Source: Helicobacter himalayensis (GTDB lineage: Bacteria; Campylobacterota; Campylobacteria; Campylobacterales; Helicobacteraceae). From it: a stretch of 64,000 bases of DNA. Below, piece by piece: positions 16,861 through 25,489 of the stretch. The DNA lies in NCBI RefSeq assembly GCF_001602095.1, contig NZ_CP014991.1, positions 62,001-126,000 of the forward strand. The letters are read 5' to 3'. The translations under genes and the position numbers were made by a program. The notes below the pieces were generated by a model, which was given only the letters and a program-made list of their open reading frames with translations, was not told the DNA's origin and ran no database searches. How positions within the stretch are numbered: the first letter of the stretch is position 1; each line of letters opens with the position of its first letter.

Positions 16861-17238
16861 ATGAGTATTGTTACAAATGATTTACAGGTGGCACAGCATC
16901 GTCTTGTTGATATGGTTAAATCTATGCCGCAGGTTTCAAATAAAGAGGCGCAAAAACTACAAAGTGCGCAAGAAATTGTAGATGATCAATCAGCCAAAGA
17001 AAGCAAAAAACAGCTAGAAAATGAGCTAGTCGAGCTAAGCAAAAAGCTCAATGACGAAATGAAGCGCATTGGCACGAGCATCAGCTTTGCGTATAATGAA
17101 ACTTTGCCCGGGCTTACGGTTACGGTGAAGGAATATGGCGGGGAAAAGATTATCCGTGAAATTCCTAGTCAGGAGGCGATTGAGCTTATGAAGCGTATGC
17201 GGGAAGTAGTTGGCGTTATCTTTGATAAAAAAGGTTAG
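16861..17238 (+). CDS. flaG: Flagellar filament length protein FlaG
   Basis: FlaG affects filament length and lies next to fliD in polar flagellates. The 125-residue protein has a charged helical N-terminus and the family C-terminal core: SKKLNDEMKRIGTSISFAYNETLPGLTVTVKEYGGEKIIREIPSQEAIELMKRMREVVGVIFDKKG in shape (about 55-125). AAGGAGGAAGC precedes the ATG. It sits behind the sigma-28 promoter at 16789 and is followed by fliD 44 bases later. Confidence 0.9.
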   Translation: MSIVTNDLQVAQHRLVDMVKSMPQVSNKEAQKLQSAQEIVDDQSAKESKKQLENELVELSKKLNDEMKRIGTSISFAYNETLPGLTVTVKEYGGEKIIREIPSQEAIELMKRMREVVGVIFDKKG

Positions 17239-17282
17239 GCAAGATTCTTAAAATAATTCTTTATTAAAGAAGGCATACAAAG

Positions 17283-19337
17283 ATGGCACTAGGAAAACTT
17301 AGCTCTCTAGGCATTGGGAGCAATGTTCTTAACTACGACACGATTGAAAAATTGCGCAAAGCTGATGAGGCTTCACAAATCAAGCCACTTGAAAAAAAGA
17401 TGGAAAAAAACCTCGAAAAGCAAACCGAGCTTGTGGAGCTTACAAGCGCTGTGCGAGAAATCAAATCTTACACAAGCAAGCTCGCAGATTATTCTACTTA
17501 TTTGGGACGTTCAAGCAATGTCGTAGGAGATGCGCTCAAAGCCACAATCACTGCTGGCGTGCCGGTGCAAGATATTAAGCTTGATATAGAATCCATCGCA
17601 AAATCTGATATAAACGAAGTTGGCGCGAAGTTTGCGGAAAGAGATTCTGTCTTTACACAAAAAGACGCAACGCTTAATTTTTTCACAAAAGGCAAGTTTT
17701 ACGAGATTGAGATAAAAGCGGGAATGGCACTTGATGAGGTCGCTCAGCTTATCACTGATAAGACGGGTGGCGAAGTGATTGGCACGGTTATGAAAACCGG
17801 TGGGAGCAATCCCTATCAACTAATGATAAACTCCGGAGAAACCGGCGAATCAAATAGAATCTACTTTGGCGCACTCATCAATGGCGATACAATCAAAAAA
17901 GGCGCGCTAGATATTAAAGATGATGACTTTAGCATAACGCTTGCCACAGCAAAAGGTGTGAGCAAAACACTAAATATCAGCCTAAAAACCGGCACAGATT
18001 CTAAAACAAGCGATAACGCAGTCGCGCTCAAAGAAGCGATACTCAAAGCCATAGAGGCAGATTCTGATTTTGAAGGTTTGCTAGAAAATGGGGATATTAA
18101 TATCGGGCTTGGGGCAAAGGGAGATTCTCTTATCATCAACGACAGGAGGGGGAATGAAGTCCAAGTAGGTGGCGCAAAAGCGAGGGAGCTAGGCTTTAAA
18201 TCTACAACAAGCAAGGATAATCTTGAAAATAAAGATTTAGTCACCACAAAACCCATTCAAGCAGGTTTGCTAAAAGGCACAATTACTATTGGTTCTGTCC
18301 CACTTGATCTCGCAACGATTACAAAGAAAAATAACACCTCTTATGATAATGCCAAGGCTATTGCAGCAGCGATTGATAATATCGCAGGATTGCATTCAAG
18401 TGCAACGCAAGATGGCAAGGTGATTATCAACTCTGATACAGGTGAAGTCTCTATTGTGCCAGCAAATGACAGCGCGAGCAAAGAGATGCTAGAATCTTGG
18501 GGCGTGAGCAGTGGCTCAAGTATGGATTATATTAAGACGCAAAGCGATCTTTTTAAGATTAAAAATATACAATCCGCGCAAGATGCGGAGTTTAGCTACA
18601 ACGGCATTAAAATGCGCCGTCCAAGCAATAATGTTGATGATGTGGCAAGTGGGATTACGCTTGAGTTACTTTCTACCACAGAGCCGGGCAAGCCAGCGAT
18701 TGTTAATGTTACGCGCGATGATGAGGCGATTATTGAAAGCCTTACAAAATTTGTAGAATCTTACAATGCGCTTAGTATGAAAGTCGATGAACTTACACGT
18801 TTTGATGAAGATTCTAAAATCGCGGGTGTGTTTAATGGCGATAGTGATGTGCGTATGATACGTCCAACGCTTAATAAGATTTTTTCCTACACGATGGGTG
18901 CGGGGATTGAGCGACAATCGCTTGTCAAATATGGTATAAGTATCAATGAAAAGGGCGTTATGTCGCTTGATACCTCGACTTTACGCAATGCGCTAAATAG
19001 CGACCCAGAGGGCGCAAAAGAGTTTTTTCAAGGCAAAATAACGACAAGGGAATTTCGAGAAATTGAAGTTGATGGCGTTTTTAAAATGCTTGATAAAGAA
19101 CTTGCAAAATTGGTCGATGGTAGCAACTCAAGATTGAAATTGCTCGAAGAAAGTCTTACGAGAGAAGATAAAAAACTCAAGGAAGATAGAAATAAGGCAA
19201 ATGCTATGCTTGATACGCGTTATGACTTGATGGCGCAACGTTTTGTGGCTTATGACGGGCAGATTTCAAGAACAAATAATTCTTTCAATAGCGTGCAGAT
19301 GATGATTGATCAATCTGTGGCAAATAACAAAAAATAA
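17283..19337 (+). CDS. fliD: Flagellar hook-associated protein 2 (filament cap) FliD
   Basis: FliD caps the growing filament and folds incoming flagellins. The 684-residue protein has the N-terminal coiled-coil half (about 1-80, with KADEASQIKPLEKKMEKNLEKQTELVELTSAVREIK) and a central hypervariable domain. The C-terminal half carries LRNALNSDPEGAKEFFQG and the heptad-rich end LTREDKKLKEDRNKANAMLDTRYDLMAQRFVAYDGQISRTN. The length matches Helicobacter FliD rather than the shorter enteric form. fliS follows after nine bases. Confidence 0.95.
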   Translation: MALGKLSSLGIGSNVLNYDTIEKLRKADEASQIKPLEKKMEKNLEKQTELVELTSAVREIKSYTSKLADYSTYLGRSSNVVGDALKATITAGVPVQDIKLDIESIAKSDINEVGAKFAERDSVFTQKDATLNFFTKGKFYEIEIKAGMALDEVAQLITDKTGGEVIGTVMKTGGSNPYQLMINSGETGESNRIYFGALINGDTIKKGALDIKDDDFSITLATAKGVSKTLNISLKTGTDSKTSDNAVALKEAILKAIEADSDFEGLLENGDINIGLGAKGDSLIINDRRGNEVQVGGAKARELGFKSTTSKDNLENKDLVTTKPIQAGLLKGTITIGSVPLDLATITKKNNTSYDNAKAIAAAIDNIAGLHSSATQDGKVIINSDTGEVSIVPANDSASKEMLESWGVSSGSSMDYIKTQSDLFKIKNIQSAQDAEFSYNGIKMRRPSNNVDDVASGITLELLSTTEPGKPAIVNVTRDDEAIIESLTKFVESYNALSMKVDELTRFDEDSKIAGVFNGDSDVRMIRPTLNKIFSYTMGAGIERQSLVKYGISINEKGVMSLDTSTLRNALNSDPEGAKEFFQGKITTREFREIEVDGVFKMLDKELAKLVDGSNSRLKLLEESLTREDKKLKEDRNKANAMLDTRYDLMAQRFVAYDGQISRTNNSFNSVQMMIDQSVANNKK

Positions 19338-19346
19338 GGGGACACA

Positions 19347-19736
19347 ATGAGAAGCACCAACGCCTACAATCTGTATCAACAAAATGCTGTAATGGTAGAA
19401 TCTCCGGTTAAACTTGTGGAGATGTTGTATGAGGGGATTTTGCGTTTTTGTGCGCAGGCAAAGCGCTATATGGAAGCAGGTGATATTGAGAAAAAAATCT
19501 ATTATATCAACCGCACGACTGATATTTTCACAGAGTTGCTAAATACCCTTGATTATGAAAAAGGTGGCGATGTAGCTGCGTATCTCACAGGGCTTTACAC
19601 TCATCAGATTAAACTTCTCACACAAGCAAATGTCACTAATGATACAAGCAAAATTGATATTGTTATAAATGTCGCAAGAGGCTTGCTTGAAGCGTGGCGC
19701 GAAGTTAATGCGCAAGAGCTTTTGCATATGGATTAG
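19347..19736 (+). CDS. fliS: Flagellin export chaperone FliS
   Basis: FliS binds the C-terminus of flagellin and keeps it soluble until export. The 129-residue helical protein starts with NAYNLYQQNAVMVESPVKLVEMLYEGILRFCAQAKRYME, the family signature, and continues with KIYYINRTTDIFTELLNTLDYEKGGDVAAYLTGLYTHQIKLLTQAN. It lies directly after fliD. Confidence 0.94.
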   Translation: MRSTNAYNLYQQNAVMVESPVKLVEMLYEGILRFCAQAKRYMEAGDIEKKIYYINRTTDIFTELLNTLDYEKGGDVAAYLTGLYTHQIKLLTQANVTNDTSKIDIVINVARGLLEAWREVNAQELLHMD

Positions 19737-19739
19737 CTT

Positions 19740-19982
19740 TTGAATTTGCAAACTACGCATTGGCTTGACGAGCTCAAAATCGCGCTTTTGCAAAAGGACG
19801 AAAAACGTGCCTTTGAGCTTTCAGTCAATCTCCCAGATGACCTCTCACAAACACCTTTAGAATCTAAGCTCCAAGCAAGGGAGTTGCTTTCTCAAGTTAT
19901 CCAGCTTTTAGAGCAAAAAAAACAAGAAAGCAGACACACAATGGAGCAAATCCGCGCCGTGCAAGCGTTTTTACAAAACTAA
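19740..19982 (+). CDS. fliT: FliT-like small flagellar protein
   Basis: This is an 80-residue, mostly helical protein (HWLDELKIALLQKDEKRAFELSVNLPDDL, then LESKLQARELLSQVIQLLEQKKQE). Size and place after fliS match FliT, the chaperone of FliD, and the small gene at this position in H. pylori. It begins with TTG three bases after fliS and has only a weak ribosome site, so it probably depends on coupling. The sequence gives no decisive motif, and the name rests on context. Confidence 0.62.
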   Translation: MNLQTTHWLDELKIALLQKDEKRAFELSVNLPDDLSQTPLESKLQARELLSQVIQLLEQKKQESRHTMEQIRAVQAFLQN

Positions 19983-19997
19983 TACGCTTAAGAATCT

Positions 19998-20342
19998 TTA
20001 AGAATCCGCAATCAAAACTTGCCAAAAATTCACCAAAATATCAAAAATATCAAAGGCTTTGACTTCTAAATTAAGCTCTAAAGCACTTGCGATTTCTACG
20101 CTACCCCCGCCCATAAATGGCGAAACAAGCCTTGTTGTATCATTAGGAAAATGTTCTAGGATTAACCCAACCGCTAGACTTTTGCCTCCACCATAGCGCA
20201 AGGGGCTTTTGGTGTAACGTTTGTAATGTAAATTTTTAGCTTTAAGATTCTGTAAAAAATGCTCTTTAAAAGTAAAATTTGCTTTTGTAGATTTTTCTTG
20301 CTGTAATTCTCTTAAATCAAATAAAGAATGCTGCTGTGTCAA
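19998..20342 (-). pseudogene. Truncated D12-class DNA adenine methyltransferase remnant
   Basis: The 114 residues are the N-terminal third of a Dam-like N6-adenine methyltransferase. YTKSPLRYGGGKSLAVGLILEHFP is the SAM-binding motif with KSP-GGK. It is followed by LVSPFMGGGSVEIASALELNLEVKAFDIFDILVNFW, the second conserved block. The frame then stops, so the target-recognition domain and the catalytic DPPY motif are missing. The sequence beyond the stop is fliT, so the rest was deleted rather than frameshifted. It starts with TTG and has no restriction partner here. A methylase lacking DPPY cannot methylate, so it is listed as broken. Confidence 0.7.
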
Positions 20343-20400
20343 TGGATTACCTTAAAATTGTTTTAAAAAATTTATTTATTTTGTAGTTGTTCTCTTGAAT

Positions 20401-20535
20401 ATGAAAGAGCAATTGAAAACGCATAGTGCAGTGGGTATTAGATTCTTTAAAATTTTTTTTGATGATTTCTTTGATTTTAGTAACATTATTGGTATATCCA
20501 TTGGATTAATTTTATTTGTTGCTGTGGAAATGTGA
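20401..20535 (+). other. Possible 44-residue small ORF in the methylase scar
   Basis: An ATG at 20401 opens a 44-codon frame ending VAVEM. It reads as a charged N-terminus followed by one hydrophobic helix (NIIGISIGLILFVAV). There is no good ribosome site. It may be a fragment of a larger membrane protein brought in with the methylase, or chance. The rest of 20343-20565 is AT-rich with nothing I can assign. Confidence 0.2.
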
Positions 20536-20565
20536 GAATCTAGCAAAAAAGTTATTGAAATATTA

Positions 20566-21783
20566 TTATAATGATTTTATCTCATTAGATTCTCTTAATA
20601 TCCCCATCGCATATGTGGCAATTTCGTAAGGTGGAATAAGGTTGATTGAAAAATCATCTTTTTTGTAGCGCGCGTTTGTGTTTGCGCTTAAGGCAAGATT
20701 GCGCGCACCGATGAGCTTAAAGCGCTCCTGTGGTGTGTTGCCAAAAAGCGTTATTGAATCGCGTCCAAGCGCCCACGCAAGGTGTGTGATGCCCGTATCT
20801 CCCCCGATGAGCAAATCCGCCTTTGATACCAGTGCCTTAATACAATCAAGATTAAGCCCGCAAAGTGGCGTAAGCGTGAGCTTAGAAGCACCCATCGCAT
20901 TTGCATTGTGAGCCTTACTGAGCGCCATTATTTCGCGCGCCTTGCTAGTGTTTGTGTGGGAAAGCAAAATAATTTGTGCGCCCTCATCAAAACATTCATT
21001 AAGTCTCTTATTGAAACCCTCATCGAAACCGCTTGTATCGCCACCATTAACTCCGCTATGAGCATCGCTACCCCCACAAAATCGCTCATCTAATAAATCG
21101 ATAAGCTCGCTAAACCGCGCAATTCCATAGGTTTTTGAAGGGATTGATGCTTCAAGCACAAAGATGATAAGCCTTTTATTTGGTTCTAAAATTCGCTCCA
21201 CAAACACACCCGCTTCAGCGCTATAAGCAAAGCCTCGCGCGCGCTTATAAAGCATTGTTTCTAGCAGCTTTTGAGAATCCTCGCCCTTTAATTGCGTGCA
21301 AAAATCCCACGCTTTTCTAATCCCAGATTCTGCCAAAGTCTCTAAAATAAGCAATCCATTGCGCTTTAATATGTTTTCCTCATAATCAATTTTTACGCGT
21401 CTTGTGTAAAAAAGCGCACTCAAAGATTCTTTAGCGCTTGTAAAGCCAAAGCCGATAAACTTCCGCTTTTTTAGCATTGCGCCCAAAAACGCGGATTTTA
21501 GCAAGCCCTGCATATCAAGCACAATATCAAACTTTTCAAGCGCGCGCAAGTGCTTTCTTAAAGCAAACTTTTGACACAAATTTGTGTTTTTAAGCTTGAC
21601 GACTTCAAGCCTATCAATTAATGGAGAATCTTGTAAAATTCCCGCAAAGCGAGAATCTACAAACCAAGTGATATACACTTTTTGCCCGCTAGATTCTAAT
21701 GTTTCTCTCAAATAAGCCAAAAATGCCACGCTAACTATACAATCACCAAGCGCGGAGAGGCGGACAATGCCAATTTTCAGCAA
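20566..21783 (-). CDS. waaC: Lipopolysaccharide heptosyltransferase I
   Basis: WaaC adds the first heptose to Kdo in LPS inner core. This is a GT9 enzyme of 405 residues. IGIVRLSALGDCIVSVAFLAYLRE forms the N-terminal Rossmann motif, FDIVLDMQGLLKSAFLG the middle, and LVSKADLLIGGDTGITHLAWALGRDSITLFGNTPQERF (about 320-355) the donor-binding site. A G/D/N-rich insert (about 240-265, including DTSGFDEGFNKRLNECFDEG) is unusual for the family. It starts with TTG at 21783 just after the ppx stop, with GAGGAA as ribosome site. The fdxA-ppx-waaC order is that of H. pylori. Confidence 0.92.
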   Translation of the reverse strand: MLKIGIVRLSALGDCIVSVAFLAYLRETLESSGQKVYITWFVDSRFAGILQDSPLIDRLEVVKLKNTNLCQKFALRKHLRALEKFDIVLDMQGLLKSAFLGAMLKKRKFIGFGFTSAKESLSALFYTRRVKIDYEENILKRNGLLILETLAESGIRKAWDFCTQLKGEDSQKLLETMLYKRARGFAYSAEAGVFVERILEPNKRLIIFVLEASIPSKTYGIARFSELIDLLDERFCGGSDAHSGVNGGDTSGFDEGFNKRLNECFDEGAQIILLSHTNTSKAREIMALSKAHNANAMGASKLTLTPLCGLNLDCIKALVSKADLLIGGDTGITHLAWALGRDSITLFGNTPQERFKLIGARNLALSANTNARYKKDDFSINLIPPYEIATYAMGILRESNEIKSL

Positions 21784-21785
21784 GT

Positions 21786-23309
21786 TTATTCCTCGATAAT
21801 GGTGATTTCTAGGCTAGAAGTTGGCTTTTGGATTTTTGGTAGAGATTCTGCGCAGAGATAGAGAGAATCTTTTGTGAAAATCTTTAGCTCGCAGCGCGTG
21901 TAATCAAACTCATAGCGTAGCTTTGGCATATTTCCACCTTTATGCAGACTTTGTGCAAGCGCGATGATAAAGCTTAGATATTGCAATTTTTCAAGACTAG
22001 GCAAATCCTCGCCTAAAAGTGCTTCCTGTCTAGGAATTTTCCTGTCGCTATATTGTATGAGAAGCTCGATAATAATACGCTGTGTGTGCGAAAAGCCATA
22101 CTCTAGCCCATTTAGTAAAATATACGCGCCGTGCAAATTTGTCTGATAAAAATTAAGCACCACGCCAATTTGACTTAAATACGCGCTAATGCCTAAAAGT
22201 CTGCGCAATTCCTCGTTACATTTATGCAATGGCAGAAGTGCGTCAAAAATCTTTAGCGCGCTTTGTTTGAGTGCTTTTGCCTGCTTTTCATCTAAAGAGA
22301 ATCTATCCTGCAAGCACGCGATTGAGGGATTAAAATTTGGTGGGAAATGCAGATTTTGATTTCTTAACATATCCGCCAAAAACACGCCCTCTCTCACACC
22401 CGCGCCACTTGTAATAAGACGCTTACCTTGCAAATGTTCTAAAAAAAGGCTTAAAATCAACGTCCCACTACGAATAGTATCAAGTCTATCTTGCGGGACA
22501 AACGATTCCAGCTTGTGTATAGGCGCGTGGATAATCTTATCAAAGAAATCCTTGTGCTCAGCGATTTCATACTCATAGCCGTGAATGCGATTAAAGGGGT
22601 AATTTGTCTGCTTCATTATAAGCTTTGAAAGTGCGCGTATGCTCCCACCTATGCCAAAAATCACAGAATCTTTATATTGCGCGTCTAGCTTTGAAAGCTC
22701 TTGCTTAATGTAATGAGTTGCGCCGAGGATATCGCCTTTGCTTTCATTTTTATCATTATTTTTTCCTATGTCCTTGCGCCCTTTAGATTCTGCTTTGTCA
22801 AAAAACAGCTCTTTTATGCGGATTGTGCCTACATTTAGCGAAATGGTGTCAATGATTTTCCCATCTCTTATAAGTGCGCATTCCGTGCTACCACCGCCAA
22901 TATCAATGGTAATACCATTTTTTTCATACAATAAATTCGCACACGCAATTCCGCCATACAGCGCCTCACTTTTACCATCAATGACCTTGATACTAAGCCC
23001 ACATTCTTTTTTTGCACGCGTGAGAAATTCCTTTGCGTTTGGTGCATCGCGTAGGGCAGAAGTCGCCACACAAAAAAGCTTGCGACTTTTATGAGCTTTT
23101 GCAATTTGTAAAAATTCTTTTAATGCGCTTAATGCGCGTTGCATCGGCGCGGGTTGCAAGATCCCATTATTTTCATAGCAACCTTCAGAAATACGCACCT
23201 TGCTTTTAACTTCATAGATTAAATGGAATCCAAAACGACTTGTCTTGCGGAAAATCGCCATTCTCGCCGAGTTTGAGCCAATATCTATGACGCTGGTGAC
23301 TTTTGCCAT
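21786..23309 (-). CDS. ppx: Ppx/GppA family exopolyphosphatase / pppGpp phosphohydrolase
   Basis: This 507-residue enzyme degrades polyphosphate or pppGpp. The actin-like ATPase fold is marked by SVIDIGSNSARMAIFRKT at the N-terminus, FCVATSALRDAPNAKEFL, ITIDIGGGSTECALIRDGKI and IFGIGGSIRALSKL. A C-terminal HD-like helical domain starts near 310. A charged insert (about 190-205, KGRKDIGKNNDKNESKGD) breaks the usual fold after the DIGGGSTE segment. It starts one base after fdxA. Ppx versus GppA activity cannot be told from sequence by eye. Confidence 0.9.
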   Translation of the reverse strand: MAKVTSVIDIGSNSARMAIFRKTSRFGFHLIYEVKSKVRISEGCYENNGILQPAPMQRALSALKEFLQIAKAHKSRKLFCVATSALRDAPNAKEFLTRAKKECGLSIKVIDGKSEALYGGIACANLLYEKNGITIDIGGGSTECALIRDGKIIDTISLNVGTIRIKELFFDKAESKGRKDIGKNNDKNESKGDILGATHYIKQELSKLDAQYKDSVIFGIGGSIRALSKLIMKQTNYPFNRIHGYEYEIAEHKDFFDKIIHAPIHKLESFVPQDRLDTIRSGTLILSLFLEHLQGKRLITSGAGVREGVFLADMLRNQNLHFPPNFNPSIACLQDRFSLDEKQAKALKQSALKIFDALLPLHKCNEELRRLLGISAYLSQIGVVLNFYQTNLHGAYILLNGLEYGFSHTQRIIIELLIQYSDRKIPRQEALLGEDLPSLEKLQYLSFIIALAQSLHKGGNMPKLRYEFDYTRCELKIFTKDSLYLCAESLPKIQKPTSSLEITIIEE

Positions 23310-23561
23310 TTATTCTGACCTTTGCAGTTGCTCAAATTTATAACGTAGCTCCTCGATATTCTCAACATTGTCAGGATCTGGTATAATCGCATCCACAGGG
23401 CAAACTGAAACACAATTAGGCTCATCATAATACCCTACACATTCCGTGCAAAGGTCTGGGTCAATCACATAAAAAGGATCTTCTGCCTCAATAGCAGTAT
23501 TTGGACACTCCTCGCGGCACGCGTCGCAGGCTATACACTCATCCCCTATCAATAAAGACAT
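23310..23561 (-). CDS. fdxA: 2[4Fe-4S] ferredoxin FdxA, Chromatium type
   Basis: The 83-residue electron carrier has one cluster motif CIACDACREECP and a second, CTECVGYYDEPNCVSVCP, with the extra residues between cysteines typical of the Allochromatium-type ferredoxins. In Helicobacter this ferredoxin supports pyruvate and 2-oxoglutarate oxidoreductase metabolism. AAGGAG precedes the ATG. It is first in the fdxA-ppx-waaC string, with a 56-base gap from the TrpC-like gene. Confidence 0.94.
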   Translation of the reverse strand: MSLLIGDECIACDACREECPNTAIEAEDPFYVIDPDLCTECVGYYDEPNCVSVCPVDAIIPDPDNVENIEELRYKFEQLQRSE

Positions 23562-23617
23562 TTTTTCTCCTTGAATACTGGTTGTGAAAAATAGCTGTGT
23601 TTTTAACTAAAAGCCTT

Positions 23618-24355
23618 TTAATCTTTCCTTAAAACGCCAAAACTTACATCAAGCCCGAGCGTCTCTGGGGTTAAATGGCTTAAAATCACGCAACTTTGTG
23701 GCAAAAGTGAAAGGAGGGAATCATAACTTTTGCTTGGCAGATAAAGTGCCTGCGTGCCCGCAAAAATCGCCTTTTTGACTTCAGCACTATCGCGCACAAT
23801 GCAAATAGGCGTGAGCATAAGGCGCGAAGCAAAGAGGATGAGATTTTTTAGCTCTTTTGCGCTTAAAAGGCTAGATTCTAAAAGCACGCAATCCGCGCCA
23901 TAAAGGGCAGATTCCAGAATCTCATATTCACTTACAAACGCACTTTTGTGGATAATTGGCAAGCTTGTATAACGGCGCAGATGGGAAAGAAACTCCAAAT
24001 GCTCAAAAGTTAGATTCTGGAGGAGGCTTTGTTTGGGTGCGCCTTGTTCTAAAAAAAGCAGAATCCTAAGCGTATCAATGCAAAAAAACGCATTTTTATT
24101 GTCTTGGGCTTCAAGCTCTTGTGCGGATTGTATAAAGGCATACAACTCATTTGGTGGCAATTCACAAGCTTTATTTGCGTTAGAATCTTTGCGCGTGAAA
24201 TCCTCCAAACTCACCCTTGAGGTAAAGGGGCAGTATGCAAGCGTGCGTCCTAGTGCTCTAAAATCAAGCAAGGATTCTCGTCGTTTTAGCGCGCTTAAAT
24301 GCGTATCAAGCATATTTTGGGAATAAGGCTCAAAAGAAGTGCTAGAATGCCACAT
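23618..24355 (-). CDS. TrpC-like (indole-3-glycerol phosphate synthase-like) TIM-barrel protein of unknown function
   Basis: The 245-residue protein resembles TrpC in several places: a helical N-terminal segment, then SLPIIHKSAFVSEYEILESALYGADCVLLESSLLSAKELKNLI (about 130-175). The lysine in IIHKSAF aligns with the TrpC catalytic lysine of the PVLRKDF motif. But the first-strand EIKRASPSKG motif reads LAYCPFTSRVSLE, and the later glutamate and phosphate-binding glycines are not evident. There are no other trp genes nearby. It is therefore probably a diverged paralogue with another role. GGAG six bases before the ATG at 24355 fixes the start. It is divergent from the oxidoreductase gene. Confidence 0.55.
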   Translation of the reverse strand: MWHSSTSFEPYSQNMLDTHLSALKRRESLLDFRALGRTLAYCPFTSRVSLEDFTRKDSNANKACELPPNELYAFIQSAQELEAQDNKNAFFCIDTLRILLFLEQGAPKQSLLQNLTFEHLEFLSHLRRYTSLPIIHKSAFVSEYEILESALYGADCVLLESSLLSAKELKNLILFASRLMLTPICIVRDSAEVKKAIFAGTQALYLPSKSYDSLLSLLPQSCVILSHLTPETLGLDVSFGVLRKD

Positions 24356-24408
24356 TAATTGCTCCAAAAAAAGAAATTTTGTGATTGTATCACTAAAAAG
24401 GTAGGGAA

Positions 24409-25422
24409 ATGGCTGGTAAAAAATGTGCTGTGGTGGGCTATGGCTATTGGGGTGTGAATGTCGCGCACACGCTTTGTGAGGTTAGCGCGGCAGAGTTTTA
24501 CGCGCTTTGTGAGATAGATTGCGCGCGCGTGGAATTAGCGCAAAAAACCTACCCAAACCTTAAGCATTACACGGATTTTGACGCACTTTTGGGTGATAAA
24601 AATATCGAGTGTGTTTTTCTCATCACTCCGCCACACACGCATTTTTTGCTTGCAAAAAAGGTGCTAGATTCTGGTAAGCATTGCTTTGTAGAAAAGCCTT
24701 TGTGTTTGCAATATGCGCAAGCATTGGAATTGTATGAATTAGCAGAGAAAAAAAATCTTGTGCTTTATTGCGACCATATTTTTTTGCATTCCTCTGCGGT
24801 GCAATATTTGAAAGAAAATCTTAGTGATTTTGGTAATATTATCTCAATCACTGCAAGACGCATAAATTTGGGGCTTTTTCAGGCGCAAACTGATGTTATT
24901 TGGGATTTGGCGATACACGATTTAAGCATTATTGATTATTTGGTGGGGTTAGAAATTAGACGCGCGAGCGTGTTTAGCACAAAGTATCTCAACCACCCAA
25001 ATCCCGCACTTGCCAATATTAGCCTAGAGCTAGAAAATGGCGTGATTGTGCTTATCCATGTTTCGTGGCTTTCTCCTACAAAAGTGCGTGAGTTAAGCAT
25101 TGGCGGGAGCAATCAGAGCGCAATTTATGATGAGACAAAGCGCGAAAAGCTTAAAATTTATAAAAGTGGTGTGGTGGTCAATGAGAATCTTACGCGTAAT
25201 GACTTGTATCAAAAAATGGTGGAATACCGCCTAGGTGAGACATTAAGCCCAATGCTACCGCAAAAACTCGCACTCAATGCTTCGATAGAATGTTTTTTAA
25301 CACTCATTAGCGAAATTGAAAATCGTGCAAGAGACAATCTCATCTTTTACCGCACACACACCTTACGCGTGGTAAAAGCACTAGAATCTTTAAGTGAGAT
25401 TCAAAGCAGAGGAGAGAAGTGA
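24409..25422 (+). CDS. Gfo/Idh/MocA family NAD(P)-dependent oxidoreductase
   Basis: The 337-residue protein has an N-terminal Rossmann motif AVVGYGYWGVNVAHTLCE, then CVFLITPPHTHFLLAKKVLDSGKHCFVEKPLCLQYAQA with the family EKP catalytic lysine. The C-terminal half is the beta-sheet substrate domain (WDLAIHDLSIIDYLVGLE, with the conserved histidine). Such enzymes often oxidise nucleotide sugars or inositols. The substrate is unknown here. It is transcribed alone and ends just before the terminator at 25428. Confidence 0.85.
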   Translation: MAGKKCAVVGYGYWGVNVAHTLCEVSAAEFYALCEIDCARVELAQKTYPNLKHYTDFDALLGDKNIECVFLITPPHTHFLLAKKVLDSGKHCFVEKPLCLQYAQALELYELAEKKNLVLYCDHIFLHSSAVQYLKENLSDFGNIISITARRINLGLFQAQTDVIWDLAIHDLSIIDYLVGLEIRRASVFSTKYLNHPNPALANISLELENGVIVLIHVSWLSPTKVRELSIGGSNQSAIYDETKREKLKIYKSGVVVNENLTRNDLYQKMVEYRLGETLSPMLPQKLALNASIECFLTLISEIENRARDNLIFYRTHTLRVVKALESLSEIQSRGEK

Positions 25423-25427
25423 GGTGC

Positions 25428-25489
25428 TTGCAGATTCTAAGAGTTAGTTGCTTTTAAGTGGCAATTGAGTAAGAATCTGCAATGTTTTT
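25428..25489 (+). terminator. Rho-independent terminator built from an inverted AGAATC pair
   Basis: TTGCAGATTCT (25428-25438) pairs perfectly with AGAATCTGCAA (25472-25482), an 11-bp stem. Inside the 33-base loop a further TTGC and GCAA can pair. A TGTTTTTA run follows (U5 at 25485-25489). It lies between the convergent oxidoreductase and mrp genes and works in the plus direction. Confidence 0.6.
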
